NCBI RefSeq assembly: GCF_036607905.1
Contig: NZ_CP144555.1
Span: 4,836,001 to 4,900,000, forward strand
From: Streptomyces sp. SCSIO 75703
GTDB taxonomy: Bacteria > Actinomycetota > Actinomycetes > Streptomycetales > Streptomycetaceae
Length of the DNA stretch: 64,000 nt
Reading direction: 5' to 3'
The notes below the pieces were generated by a model. That model was not told the DNA's origin, did no database searches, and saw only the letters and a list, made by a program, of their open reading frames with translations. Shown one piece after another: positions 58,498 to 64,000 of the stretch; the first letter of the stretch is position 1; each line of letters begins with the position of its first letter. The translations under genes were made by a program, and so were the position numbers.

Positions 58498-58866
58498 CTA
58501 CGGGCCCTGTCCGGGCGCCGCCTCGCCGGCGGCCCCGGGCGGGGTCCCGGGCGTCCGCTTCAGCTCGGCACGGCCGCGCACGCGGTCGGGTCCGGTGACC
58601 TCGGACCAGTAGCGGTGGGTGCTCACGAAGACGGCCAGCTCGCGCTCGCGCCGGCGCAGCTTCTCCACCTCCGCCTGCTCGTCCGCGGACCAGCCGGGGG
58701 AGGCGGGACGCTCGACCTTGCGCCAGCCGTTGTCGTCGCTGAAGCCGTCCCGTGGTTCCACCGACCAGGGGAGCCTCTTCAGCAGGGCCGACAGCTCGGC
58801 CCGGACCTGATGAAGTTCCTCCTGACCGGCGAGGAGATCACTGGGGAAGTCATAGGTCGCAGCCAC
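58498..58866 (-). CDS. Hypothetical protein
   Basis: A 122-residue hydrophilic protein with a helical Glu/Arg/Leu-rich middle (EVEKLRRRERELAVF) and a Pro/Gly-rich tail. No membrane segment, metal site or known domain is recognised, though similar small proteins are frequent in streptomycetes. The GTG start is preceded at 6 nt by TATCAT on the minus strand, so the mRNA is probably leaderless. It is convergent with the DUF305 gene (16 bp apart). Confidence 0.75.
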   Translation of the reverse strand: MAATYDFPSDLLAGQEELHQVRAELSALLKRLPWSVEPRDGFSDDNGWRKVERPASPGWSADEQAEVEKLRRRERELAVFVSTHRYWSEVTGPDRVRGRAELKRTPGTPPGAAGEAAPGQGP

Positions 58867-58872
58867 ACCGCA

Positions 58873-58878
58873 ATGATA
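58873..58878 (-). promoter_or_regulatory. -10 box of a probable leaderless hypothetical-gene transcript
   Basis: On the minus strand TATCAT ends 6 nt before the GTG at 58866; the region around it is A/T-rich. Confidence 0.5.
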
Positions 58879-58980
58879 CGCCTGTTCGATTTAAGGGCGC
58901 GCGTTCCCCGGGCCCCTTCACGCGAACGAGTGGCGGGCCGCTGTCCGTTCCGGGCGAGTCCGGATGTCGGACCCCTGTCC

Positions 58981-58986
58981 TACCGT
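58981..58986 (+). promoter_or_regulatory. -10 box before a short leader ORF
   Basis: TACCGT ends 7 nt before GTG 58994, the first codon of a 22-codon leader ORF that leads into the DUF2277 gene. Confidence 0.45.
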
Positions 58987-58993
58987 GGAGGGC

Positions 58994-59062
58994 GTGGGAG
59001 CCGGCGGCCTACGCCCGCCCGAGGGCCGGCGGGCGGCTCCGCGGACCGACGCAGGAGGGTGA
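58994..59062 (+). CDS. Possible leaderless leader peptide upstream of DUF2277
   Basis: A 22-codon frame that starts GTG 7 nt after a -10 box and ends TGA at 59060-59062, 4 nt before the DUF2277 ATG. Its last codons contain the AGGAGGG ribosome site of the next gene. The peptide is Gly/Arg/Pro-rich and resembles no known attenuator. It may couple translation or may be fortuitous. Confidence 0.35.
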   Translation: MGAGGLRPPEGRRAAPRTDAGG

Positions 59063-59066
59063 CGCC

Positions 59067-59300
59067 ATGTGCCGCAGCATCAAGACGCTCCGACCGCCCG
59101 CGCTGGCCGAGGAGGCCACCGAGGAGGAGATCCGGGCCGCCGCCCTGCAGTACGTGCGCAAGGTCTCGGGGTTCCGCGCCCCGGCCGCGCACAACCGGGA
59201 GGTCTTCGACCGTGCCGTGGAGGCCGTCACCGCGGCCACCGCCCAGTTGCTGGACGACCTGGAGGTGCGCGGCGCCGCGCCCGCCCGCCGGGCGGGATGA
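59067..59300 (+). CDS. DUF2277 family protein
   Basis: A 77-residue protein that begins MCRSIKTLRPP, followed by two helices (EEEIRAAALQYVRKVSGF and HNREVFDRAVEAVTAATAQLLDDL). It matches DUF2277, a small family with an invariant N-terminal MCR. The function is unknown; the Cys next to the start could bind metal or a cofactor. The start has AGGAGGG 7 nt upstream. Confidence 0.88.
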   Translation: MCRSIKTLRPPALAEEATEEEIRAAALQYVRKVSGFRAPAAHNREVFDRAVEAVTAATAQLLDDLEVRGAAPARRAG

Positions 59301-59343
59301 GGCGGGCGAGGCGCCGGAGACGAGGGGGCGGGGGGCGGAGTCC

Positions 59344-59973
59344 CTACGCGGCCTGGGGCTGGCGGCGCATCAGGTAGGCGGCGCCCGCCCCCGCGGCGAA
59401 CAGCGCGGCCAGCGACACCCCCGCCGCCAGCCAGCTCGCGCCGAGCCACGCGCCGCCGAAGTAGCCGAGGGCCACGCTGTACGCGGCCCAGGCCAGCCCC
59501 GCGAGCGCGGACCAGGGCAGGAACTCGCGCGCCCTGCGGTGCGCGGACCCGGCGACGAGCGAGACGACCGAGCGGCCGGCCGGGGCGAAGCGGGCCAGGA
59601 CGACGAGCGCGCCGCCGCCGCGGGCCAGTGCGCCGCCGAGGCGTTCCTGCGCGCTGGTCAGCCGGCGGGAGCGGGCGATGGCCCGGTCCAGGCGCGGCCC
59701 GCCGCGCCAGGCGAGCCGGTAGACGACGAGGTCGCCGACGACGGAGGCGGTGGTGGCGCACAGCAGGAGGACCAGGATGTCCGGCACGTCGTGCGGGACC
59801 CGGCCGGCCGCCGCCGCGCCCGAGCCGGCCGCCGCCGCGGTGGCCGCGGTGATCACCAGGACCCCGCTCGGCAGCAGCGGGAGGAAGACGTCCAGGAGGA
59901 CCGAGACGCCCACCAGCGCGTAGATCCACGGGCTGCTGACCAGCGACCCGATGCTTCCCAGGCTCTCGACCAC
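59344..59973 (-). CDS. DedA/SNARE-associated family membrane protein
   Basis: A 209-residue integral membrane protein with about five helices. The DedA core is visible (LPSGVLVITAA, SVVGDLVVYRLAWRGG, RFAPAGRSVVSLVAGSAHR, the last with the conserved Arg motif). DedA proteins flip undecaprenyl phosphate or phospholipids. Starts at GTG 59973 or 59976 both follow GGGGAG; 59973 has the better spacing. Confidence 0.88.
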   Translation of the reverse strand: MVESLGSIGSLVSSPWIYALVGVSVLLDVFLPLLPSGVLVITAATAAAAGSGAAAAGRVPHDVPDILVLLLCATTASVVGDLVVYRLAWRGGPRLDRAIARSRRLTSAQERLGGALARGGGALVVLARFAPAGRSVVSLVAGSAHRRAREFLPWSALAGLAWAAYSVALGYFGGAWLGASWLAAGVSLAALFAAGAGAAYLMRRQPQAA

Positions 59974-60072
59974 CACGACTCCCCGTGCATCCCCCGTGGG
60001 CCGGACCGTGCCGCGGTGCGGGGGACGGCAGGAGCGGCTCCTGACAGCCATACAGCCTACGCGGCGGGCGGG

Positions 60073-60098
60073 ACACAAGATTCACAGGGGGCTTGTGT
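60073..60098. promoter_or_regulatory. Inverted repeat upstream of the DedA gene
   Basis: ACACAAG (60073-60079) and CTTGTGT (60092-60098) with 12 bp between, in a locally A/T-rich stretch 100 bp before the DedA start. It is operator-like. Confidence 0.4.
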
Positions 60099-60209
60099 GT
60101 TCGGCACGGGATATTCACCCCGCCGTCGGAGCGGACCGGCGGCACCGGCCCGGCGCCGGACAGTGCGCCGGATCGCGTGCCGGACAGGGTGCCGGCGCCG
60201 CACACGGGG

Positions 60210-60242
60210 CCGCCCTCCCCCGGGCCGGACGGGGGAGGGCGG
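60210..60242 (-). terminator. Terminator hairpin after the HNH nuclease gene
   Basis: A 12-bp stem CCGCCCTCCCCC (60210-60221) and GGGGGAGGGCGG (60231-60242) with a 9-nt loop, about 20 bp beyond the stop. Confidence 0.7.
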
Positions 60243-60262
60243 GCGGTTCGGCGTGCCGGGCG

Positions 60263-60907
60263 TCAGCAGCCGGCGAGCCGGTTCGTGAGCGCCGTCTTCT
60301 CGGCGGTGTCGACCGAGAGGCCGTAGTAGTACTTCACCTGCACCCAGGCGCGCACGTAGGTGCAGTGGTAGGCGGCCCGGGGCGGCATCCACTCGGCCGG
60401 GTCCTTGTCGCCCTTGGACTGGTTCACGGTGTCGGTGACGGCGAGGAGCTGAGGACGTGTCAGGTCGTTGGCGAACGCCTGGCGCTGGGCCGTGGTCCAG
60501 GCGCTCGCGCCGGAGTCCCACGCCTCGGCCAGCGGGACGAGGTGGTCGATGTCGACGTCGGAGGCGGCGGTCCAGGTGGCCCCGTCGAAGGGCGAGTACC
60601 AACTGCCGCTGGTGGCGGCGCAGGCGGCGTCGGTGACGACGTTGGTGCCGTCGCGTTTGAGGACGGTCTCGCGGGTGTTGCAGGTGCCGGACTGCGTGAT
60701 CCAGTGGGGGAAGAGGTCGCGCTTGTAGCCGGTGCGGTTCTCGGGGGCCACCTTCAGGGAGGCGAGGTAGCCGCGGGCGGTGGCGGCGCTGACCGGCGTG
60801 GGGAGGGCGGCGGAGGCGGCCGGACCGTGGAAGAGCCCGGCGGAGGCTATGAGTCCGGTGAGCGCGGCGAGGACGGCGAACCGTCGACGCGCGTAGAGCT
60901 TCGGCAT
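60263..60907 (-). CDS. Secreted HNH-family nuclease (DUF1524/GmrSD C-terminal type)
   Basis: A 214-residue exported protein. The signal peptide is MPKLYARRRFAVLAALTGLIASAGL and ends near ASA. The HNH site is SDVDIDHLVPLAEAWDSGA, followed by NQSKGDKDPAEWMPP; two Cys pairs (TCN/AAC and YHC/AGC) probably make disulfides. Close relatives are extracellular nucleases of streptomycetes. The ATG has AAGGGAG upstream. Confidence 0.9.
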   Translation of the reverse strand: MPKLYARRRFAVLAALTGLIASAGLFHGPAASAALPTPVSAATARGYLASLKVAPENRTGYKRDLFPHWITQSGTCNTRETVLKRDGTNVVTDAACAATSGSWYSPFDGATWTAASDVDIDHLVPLAEAWDSGASAWTTAQRQAFANDLTRPQLLAVTDTVNQSKGDKDPAEWMPPRAAYHCTYVRAWVQVKYYYGLSVDTAEKTALTNRLAGC

Positions 60908-61084
60908 GCGAACTCCCTTGTGGTGTGGGGGTGTCGGGACGCGGGCGAGGGGAATGCTCGCGGCACCGGATGGCGCGCGGGTGTGCGGCTGGTAAGAAGT
61001 TAATGACACGTGCATGACACGTCCAGGGGCGGCGGGACTTTCGTCCCTCGAAGCCGGCCGGCGGTTCGCGTACCATGGGCGGCG
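60908..61084. other. Divergent region before the riboswitch
   Basis: Contains the A/T-richer stretch 60990-61020 with direct repeats ATGACACGT (61002 and 61013 region), and TACCAT at 61071-61076, a probable -10 box for the riboswitch transcript (start near 61083). The ATGACACGT repeats may control the nuclease gene. No protein gene was found. Confidence 0.5.
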
Positions 61085-61200
61085 CAGAAGGGGAGTAGCT
61101 CTTCGCCGGACCGTCGACACACTGCTCAGCTCGCCTGAGCCGGCGCCCGGAGGCGGACCTCGGTCACGGGGTCGGCCAGCGAGACCTTCGGCAAGCAGTG
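61085..61200 (+). ncRNA. yybP-ykoY manganese riboswitch
   Basis: The transcript would start close to GGGGAGTAGC (61090-61099), the hallmark of the yybP-ykoY class, and the second conserved block is GCGAGACCTTCGGC (61179-61192). Between lie paired segments such as GCTCAGC/GCCTGAGC. This class senses Mn2+ and switches on exporters. The gene downstream is a GDT1/TMEM165-type cation exporter, a typical target. About 110 nt separate the aptamer from the TTG start; they must hold the expression platform. Confidence 0.82.
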
Positions 61201-61308
61201 CGCGTTCCCGCCGGGCGGCGGGGACGATCAAGTGTGCTGCCGTGCCGAGGTGTCGTGACCGCAGGACCCACACTCTCGGCGGGGCGGCCCCGACCGATAG
61301 AGGACCTC

Positions 61309-61890
61309 TTGATCAGCTTCACCGTGACGGCGATCGTCTTCGGCGTCGTCTTCCTCGCCGAACTCCCGGACAAGACCGCCCTCGCCGGCCTCGTCCTCGG
61401 CACCCGTTACCGCGCGTCCTACGTCTTCGCCGGCGTGGCCGCCGCGTTCGCCCTGCACGTCGTGCTGGCGGTGGCGGCGGGCAGTGTCCTGACCCTGCTG
61501 CCGCAGCAGATCGTGCACGCGGTGACCGGCGCGCTCTTCCTGGGCGGGGCGGCGATGCTCCTGCTGAAGAAGGACGACGGGGACGAGGAGGTCCGCCGGC
61601 CCGAGGACCAGTCCTTCTGGAAGGTCGCCGGAGCGGGCTTCATGCTCATCCTGGTCGCCGAGTTCGGCGACCTCACCCAGATCATGACGGCCAACCTGGC
61701 GGCCCGTTACGACGACCCGGTCTCCGTCGGCCTGGGCGCAGTGCTCGCCCTGTGGGCCGTGGCCGGGCTCGGCATCGTCGGCGGACGGGCGCTCATGAAG
61801 CGTGTGCCGCTGGGGCTCATCACGAAGATCGCCGCACTGCTCATGACCGGCCTGGGCGTGTGGAGCCTGTGGGAGGCGGCCACCGCGTGA
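61309..61890 (+). CDS. TMEM165/GDT1-family (UPF0016) cation exporter, probably Mn2+
   Basis: A 193-residue membrane protein with six helices in two repeats. The family motif ExGDKT occurs as AELPDKTAL in the first half (Pro for Gly) and AEFGDLTQ in the second. Relatives export Mn2+ (MneA, Vibrio) or exchange Ca2+/Mn2+. The manganese riboswitch upstream supports Mn2+ efflux. The TTG start at 61309 has AGAGGA 4 nt upstream and was chosen because the first helix follows directly. Confidence 0.92.
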   Translation: MISFTVTAIVFGVVFLAELPDKTALAGLVLGTRYRASYVFAGVAAAFALHVVLAVAAGSVLTLLPQQIVHAVTGALFLGGAAMLLLKKDDGDEEVRRPEDQSFWKVAGAGFMLILVAEFGDLTQIMTANLAARYDDPVSVGLGAVLALWAVAGLGIVGGRALMKRVPLGLITKIAALLMTGLGVWSLWEAATA

Positions 61891-61908
61891 GGGCGGCCGG
61901 GGCCGTCC

Positions 61909-62000
61909 GGCCCGGGGGAATGTTCCCGCGGGTCCAGCCCGGCCCGGGGGAGTGTTCCCGCCGGTCCGCCCCGCCCCGGGTGAGTGTTCGCCCGGGGCCG
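61909..62000. repeat. Three 32-bp tandem repeats with internal dyads
   Basis: Units begin at 61909, 61941 and 61973, exactly 32 bp apart. Units 1 and 2 share GGCCCGGGGGARTGTTCCCG; unit 3 is diverged (GCCCCGGGTGAGTGTTCGCC). Each has a dyad of the type GGGRR-TG-TTCCC. The spacing is about three helix turns, which places the sites on one face of the DNA. Confidence 0.75.
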
Positions 62001-62025
62001 GTGGCGCGAAGCGCGACCTCTTTTG

Positions 62026-62031
62026 TACCGT
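62026..62031 (+). promoter_or_regulatory. Possible -10 box before the HAD gene
   Basis: TACCGT within an A/T-rich stretch (TCTTTTGTACCGTGGAGG) just after the tandem repeats. The -35 region is unclear. Confidence 0.35.
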
Positions 62032-62042
62032 GGAGGAACAAA

Positions 62043-62083
62043 GTGGCTCCCGCCCGTTTTCCCTGACCGGCGGGCGGGGCCAC
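62043..62083 (+). terminator. Hairpin between exporter and HAD genes
   Basis: GTGGC-T-CCCGCCCG (62043-62056) pairs with CGGGCGGG-GCCAC (62071-62083), 13 bp with one bulge and a 14-nt loop. It may end the exporter transcript or act in the HAD leader. Confidence 0.55.
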
Positions 62084-62151
62084 CTTGTCCCCCCGGACCG
62101 CACGGCGGGCTCCGCCGTCCGCGCCGCTTCCCCCCGCCCTGGAGACCGCCG

Positions 62152-62811
62152 ATGACGGCCACGCCCTCGCTCACCGCCCGCGCCCTCCTGCTCGACATGG
62201 ACGGCACCCTCGTCAACTCGGACGCCGCCGTCGAGCGGGTCTGGCGGCGCTGGGCCGACCGGCACGGACTCGACGGCGAGGAGGTGATGAAGGTCGTCCA
62301 CGGCCGCCAGGGCTACGCCTCCATGGCGCTGCTGCTGCCGGACCGCCCCATGGAGCAGAACCACGCGGACAACGCCCGCATGCTCGCCGCGGAGACCGCC
62401 GACACCGACGGCGTCGTGGCGATCCCGGGCGCGGAGGCTTTCCTCGCCTCGCTGGCCGGGCTGCCGCACGCGCTGGTGACCTCCGCCGACGCCGCCCTGG
62501 CCGGCGCGCGGATGGCCGCCGCCGGGCTCGCCCTGCCGGACGTCCGCGTCACCGCCGAATCGGTCGGCGCGAGCAAGCCCGACCCCGAGGGCTTCCTCAA
62601 GGGCGCCGCCGAACTGGGCGTCGCGCCCGCCGACTGCGTCGCCTTCGAGGACTCCGCCGCGGGCATCGCCGCCGCGCGGGCCGCCGGGATGCGGGTCGTC
62701 GGCGTCGGCCCCCGGGCCGGTGCCCACCGTCCCGACGTGACCGTGCCCGACCTGACCCGCGTCCGGGTCACGCCGACGGAGGACGGGACGCTGCGGCTCG
62801 ACGTGGGCTGA
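62152..62811 (+). CDS. HAD-superfamily sugar-phosphate phosphatase
   Basis: A 219-residue HAD hydrolase. Motif I is LLLDMDGTLVNS with nucleophile Asp15, motif II is LVTSADA, motif III is GASKPDPEGFL and motif IV is AFEDSAAGI. The small alpha-helical cap between motifs I and II groups it with beta-phosphoglucomutase/2-deoxyglucose-6-phosphate phosphatase types. The substrate is probably a sugar phosphate. GGAG lies 8 nt before the ATG. Confidence 0.92.
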   Translation: MTATPSLTARALLLDMDGTLVNSDAAVERVWRRWADRHGLDGEEVMKVVHGRQGYASMALLLPDRPMEQNHADNARMLAAETADTDGVVAIPGAEAFLASLAGLPHALVTSADAALAGARMAAAGLALPDVRVTAESVGASKPDPEGFLKGAAELGVAPADCVAFEDSAAGIAAARAAGMRVVGVGPRAGAHRPDVTVPDLTRVRVTPTEDGTLRLDVG

Positions 62812-63141
62812 GGGGGCCGGACCGGGGCGAGGCGGCCTGCCGCCGGGCCGCGGGCTCGCCGGTGCCGGTCCGCCGCCCCGCCGCACCGGCGGGCGAGCCG
62901 TGCGGCGGGGCGGTGCGTCGCGGTTCCGGCCGGGCGCCCGCCGGGGCCGCGGGACGGCCGGGGCCGCCGGACCCGCCGAGTCGCCAGTCTCCCGGGTCCC
63001 GTGCTCCCCGGGGCCGTACACCCGGTCCCGTGCTCCCGGGGCCGTACTCCCGGTCCCGTACGGGACCGCCGGGCCCATGGGCCACCGGGGCACCGCATCC
63101 CCGGGCCCTCGGACCTCTCGTCGGCGTCCCGGTCCCCGGGG
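62812..63141. other. Gene-free convergent region with short tandem repeats
   Basis: About 330 bp between convergent genes. It contains two copies of a 28-29-bp unit (about 63000-63057, built on CCGGGGCCGTAC and CCCGGTCCCGT) that end in the perfect 18-bp palindrome CGGTCCCGTACGGGACCG (63051-63068), a probable terminator. No gene was found. Confidence 0.6.
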
Positions 63142-64000
63142 TCAGGGGGTGCGGGTCTCCGCCTCCAGGGCGCGGCGGGTGTCGGGGCCGTAGACGCCGA
63201 GGCCGTCGCCGCGGATGCCGCGCGCCCACTGGTAGACGCGCACCGAGTCCTCGACCTGGTGGGTGTAACTGCCGTTGATCCGGCCCGTGTACAGGTGCAG
63301 TTGGTTCAGCCGCTGTTGCAACTCCGTCACGGCGGGGCCGCGGCTGCCCCGGCTGAGGACCGGGCCGCCGTCCTCGTCCGGGGCCGGGCCCACCGGGTCG
63401 GCCGTCGGCGTGGCCGGTGCCGACGTCGGCGGGGCGGTCGGCTCCCGTGACGCCGTCGCCGGTGCCGTGGGGCTCGCCGTGGCCGGCGCGGAGGCCGAGG
63501 GCGCCGTGCTCGTGCCGGCCTCCACCGGTGCGGAGGCCGGCGGCGACACGGTCGGCGACGGGCTCGCCGTGCCGCTCGGCGCGACGGCGGACGCCTCGGG
63601 CGTGCCGGACACGGTGTCCGGGACGCTCGCCCGGACCTCGTCCGGCAGGGCCCCGTTCCGCGAGGGCGACTCGTAGGAGAACAGCCCGGCGGCGTACCCG
63701 GCCGCGCCCACCACGGCGACGACCGCGCCGGCCGCGCCCAGCAGCACGCCCCGGCGCCGTCGGCGCGGGGCCGGCGTGTCGCCGGTGCCCGGCGCGGCGG
63801 GGGCCGCGGGCCCTCCGGGCGTGGCGAGTCCGGCGGCGGGCGGGATCGGCAGCGTCCCCGTGTCGAACATGCGCACATCGCGCGAGTCGGGGGTGCCGCC
63901 GGACGGGGCGAGCGGGGTGGGCAGCGCGGAGCCCGTGGCGGCGGGCGGGGGCGGCGCGGCGGCGACACGCAGCGCCATGGTCGTCTCCGGGTCCGGGACG
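63142..64000 (-). CDS. Peptidoglycan-binding-domain membrane protein (5' end outside window)
   Basis: At least 285 residues. The C-terminal 65 residues are a PG_binding_1 domain (GPAVTELQQRLNQLHLYTGRINGSYTHQVEDSVRVYQWARG). The middle is a Ser/Thr/Pro/Ala-rich linker, and one membrane helix (GVLLGAAGAVVAVVGAAGYAAGL) follows an RRRRR stop. The N-terminal part is cytoplasmic and Pro-rich. The frame continues upstream of ATG 63978 (PDPETTMALRV) to the window edge, and related proteins have longer N-termini, so the true start is probably outside. Confidence 0.85.
   Translation of the reverse strand, partial: VPDPETTMALRVAAAPPPPAATGSALPTPLAPSGGTPDSRDVRMFDTGTLPIPPAAGLATPGGPAAPAAPGTGDTPAPRRRRRGVLLGAAGAVVAVVGAAGYAAGLFSYESPSRNGALPDEVRASVPDTVSGTPEASAVAPSGTASPSPTVSPPASAPVEAGTSTAPSASAPATASPTAPATASREPTAPPTSAPATPTADPVGPAPDEDGGPVLSRGSRGPAVTELQQRLNQLHLYTGRINGSYTHQVEDSVRVYQWARGIRGDGLGVYGPDTRRALEAETRTP

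Overview
The window is chromosomal DNA of a streptomycete. GC is very high, third codon positions are almost all G or C, GTG and TTG starts are common, and the gene families are streptomycete ones (SCO2400-like zinc-ribbon protein, DUF3145, the fabD-fabH-acpP-fabF block, an AceE-type pyruvate dehydrogenase, paired TerD genes). From memory, the order from about 21 to 54 kb resembles the SCO2360-SCO2400 neighbourhood of Streptomyces coelicolor. No insertion sequence, prophage, integrase, CRISPR array or rRNA was seen. Both window ends cut a gene.

Layout. 0-1.5 kb: IclR regulator (5' end missing) coupled to an SMP-30-type lactonase. 1.7-7.4 kb: an unusual minus-strand block of an FAD monooxygenase, three paralogous seven-helix membrane proteins (MAB_1171c/DUF6545 type) and an ImmA/IrrE-like metallopeptidase. 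7.7-21.3 kb: carbohydrate region with a GH51 arabinofuranosidase, a degenerate GH35 protein, a PLP aminotransferase, a three-gene sugar ABC importer, a U32-like protein, a zinc dehydrogenase and a sugar-acid dehydratase. The last six run on the minus strand behind one good promoter/operator. 21.5-27.9 kb: housekeeping and stress genes (SCO2400-like, MarR, enone reductase, Ohr, EI24, SGNH lipoprotein, DUF3145). 28.0-33.0 kb: type II fatty acid synthase genes and their FasR-type regulator. 33-40 kb: pirin, beta-lactamase-like hydrolase, MerR, DUF4429, DUF1023-like hydrolase, then TetR/MFS. 40.8-44.9 kb: AceE, DUF3052, AhpE-like peroxiredoxin. 45.0-54.5 kb: a Ter stress cluster (four TerD-domain proteins, a TerC-like protein) with a biosynthetic module (HpcH lyase, a PRTase-TRSP-StiP-PELOTA fusion, HAD) and a small zinc ribbon. 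54.5-64 kb: coiled-coil protein, DUF4097 lipoprotein, tRNA-Val, DUF6153 and DUF305 genes, small proteins, DedA, HNH nuclease, a manganese riboswitch with its GDT1-type exporter, HAD phosphatase, and a peptidoglycan-binding protein cut by the window end.

How the genes fit together. The carbohydrate region reads as release of plant-type sugars outside the cell, ABC import, and oxidative non-phosphorylated breakdown (dehydrogenase, lactonase, dehydratase). The exact sugar cannot be read from the sequence. The fab block makes membrane fatty acids under FasR. The Ter block is expected to act at the membrane and to make an unknown nucleoside-like product.

The most unusual items are: the three-paralogue membrane/protease block; the four-domain Ter fusion; a GH35 protein without its catalytic glutamates; a dispersed hairpin repeat that carries the TAG stop codon of the gene before it; and many genes whose -10 box lies 6-7 nt before the start codon, which implies leaderless mRNAs.
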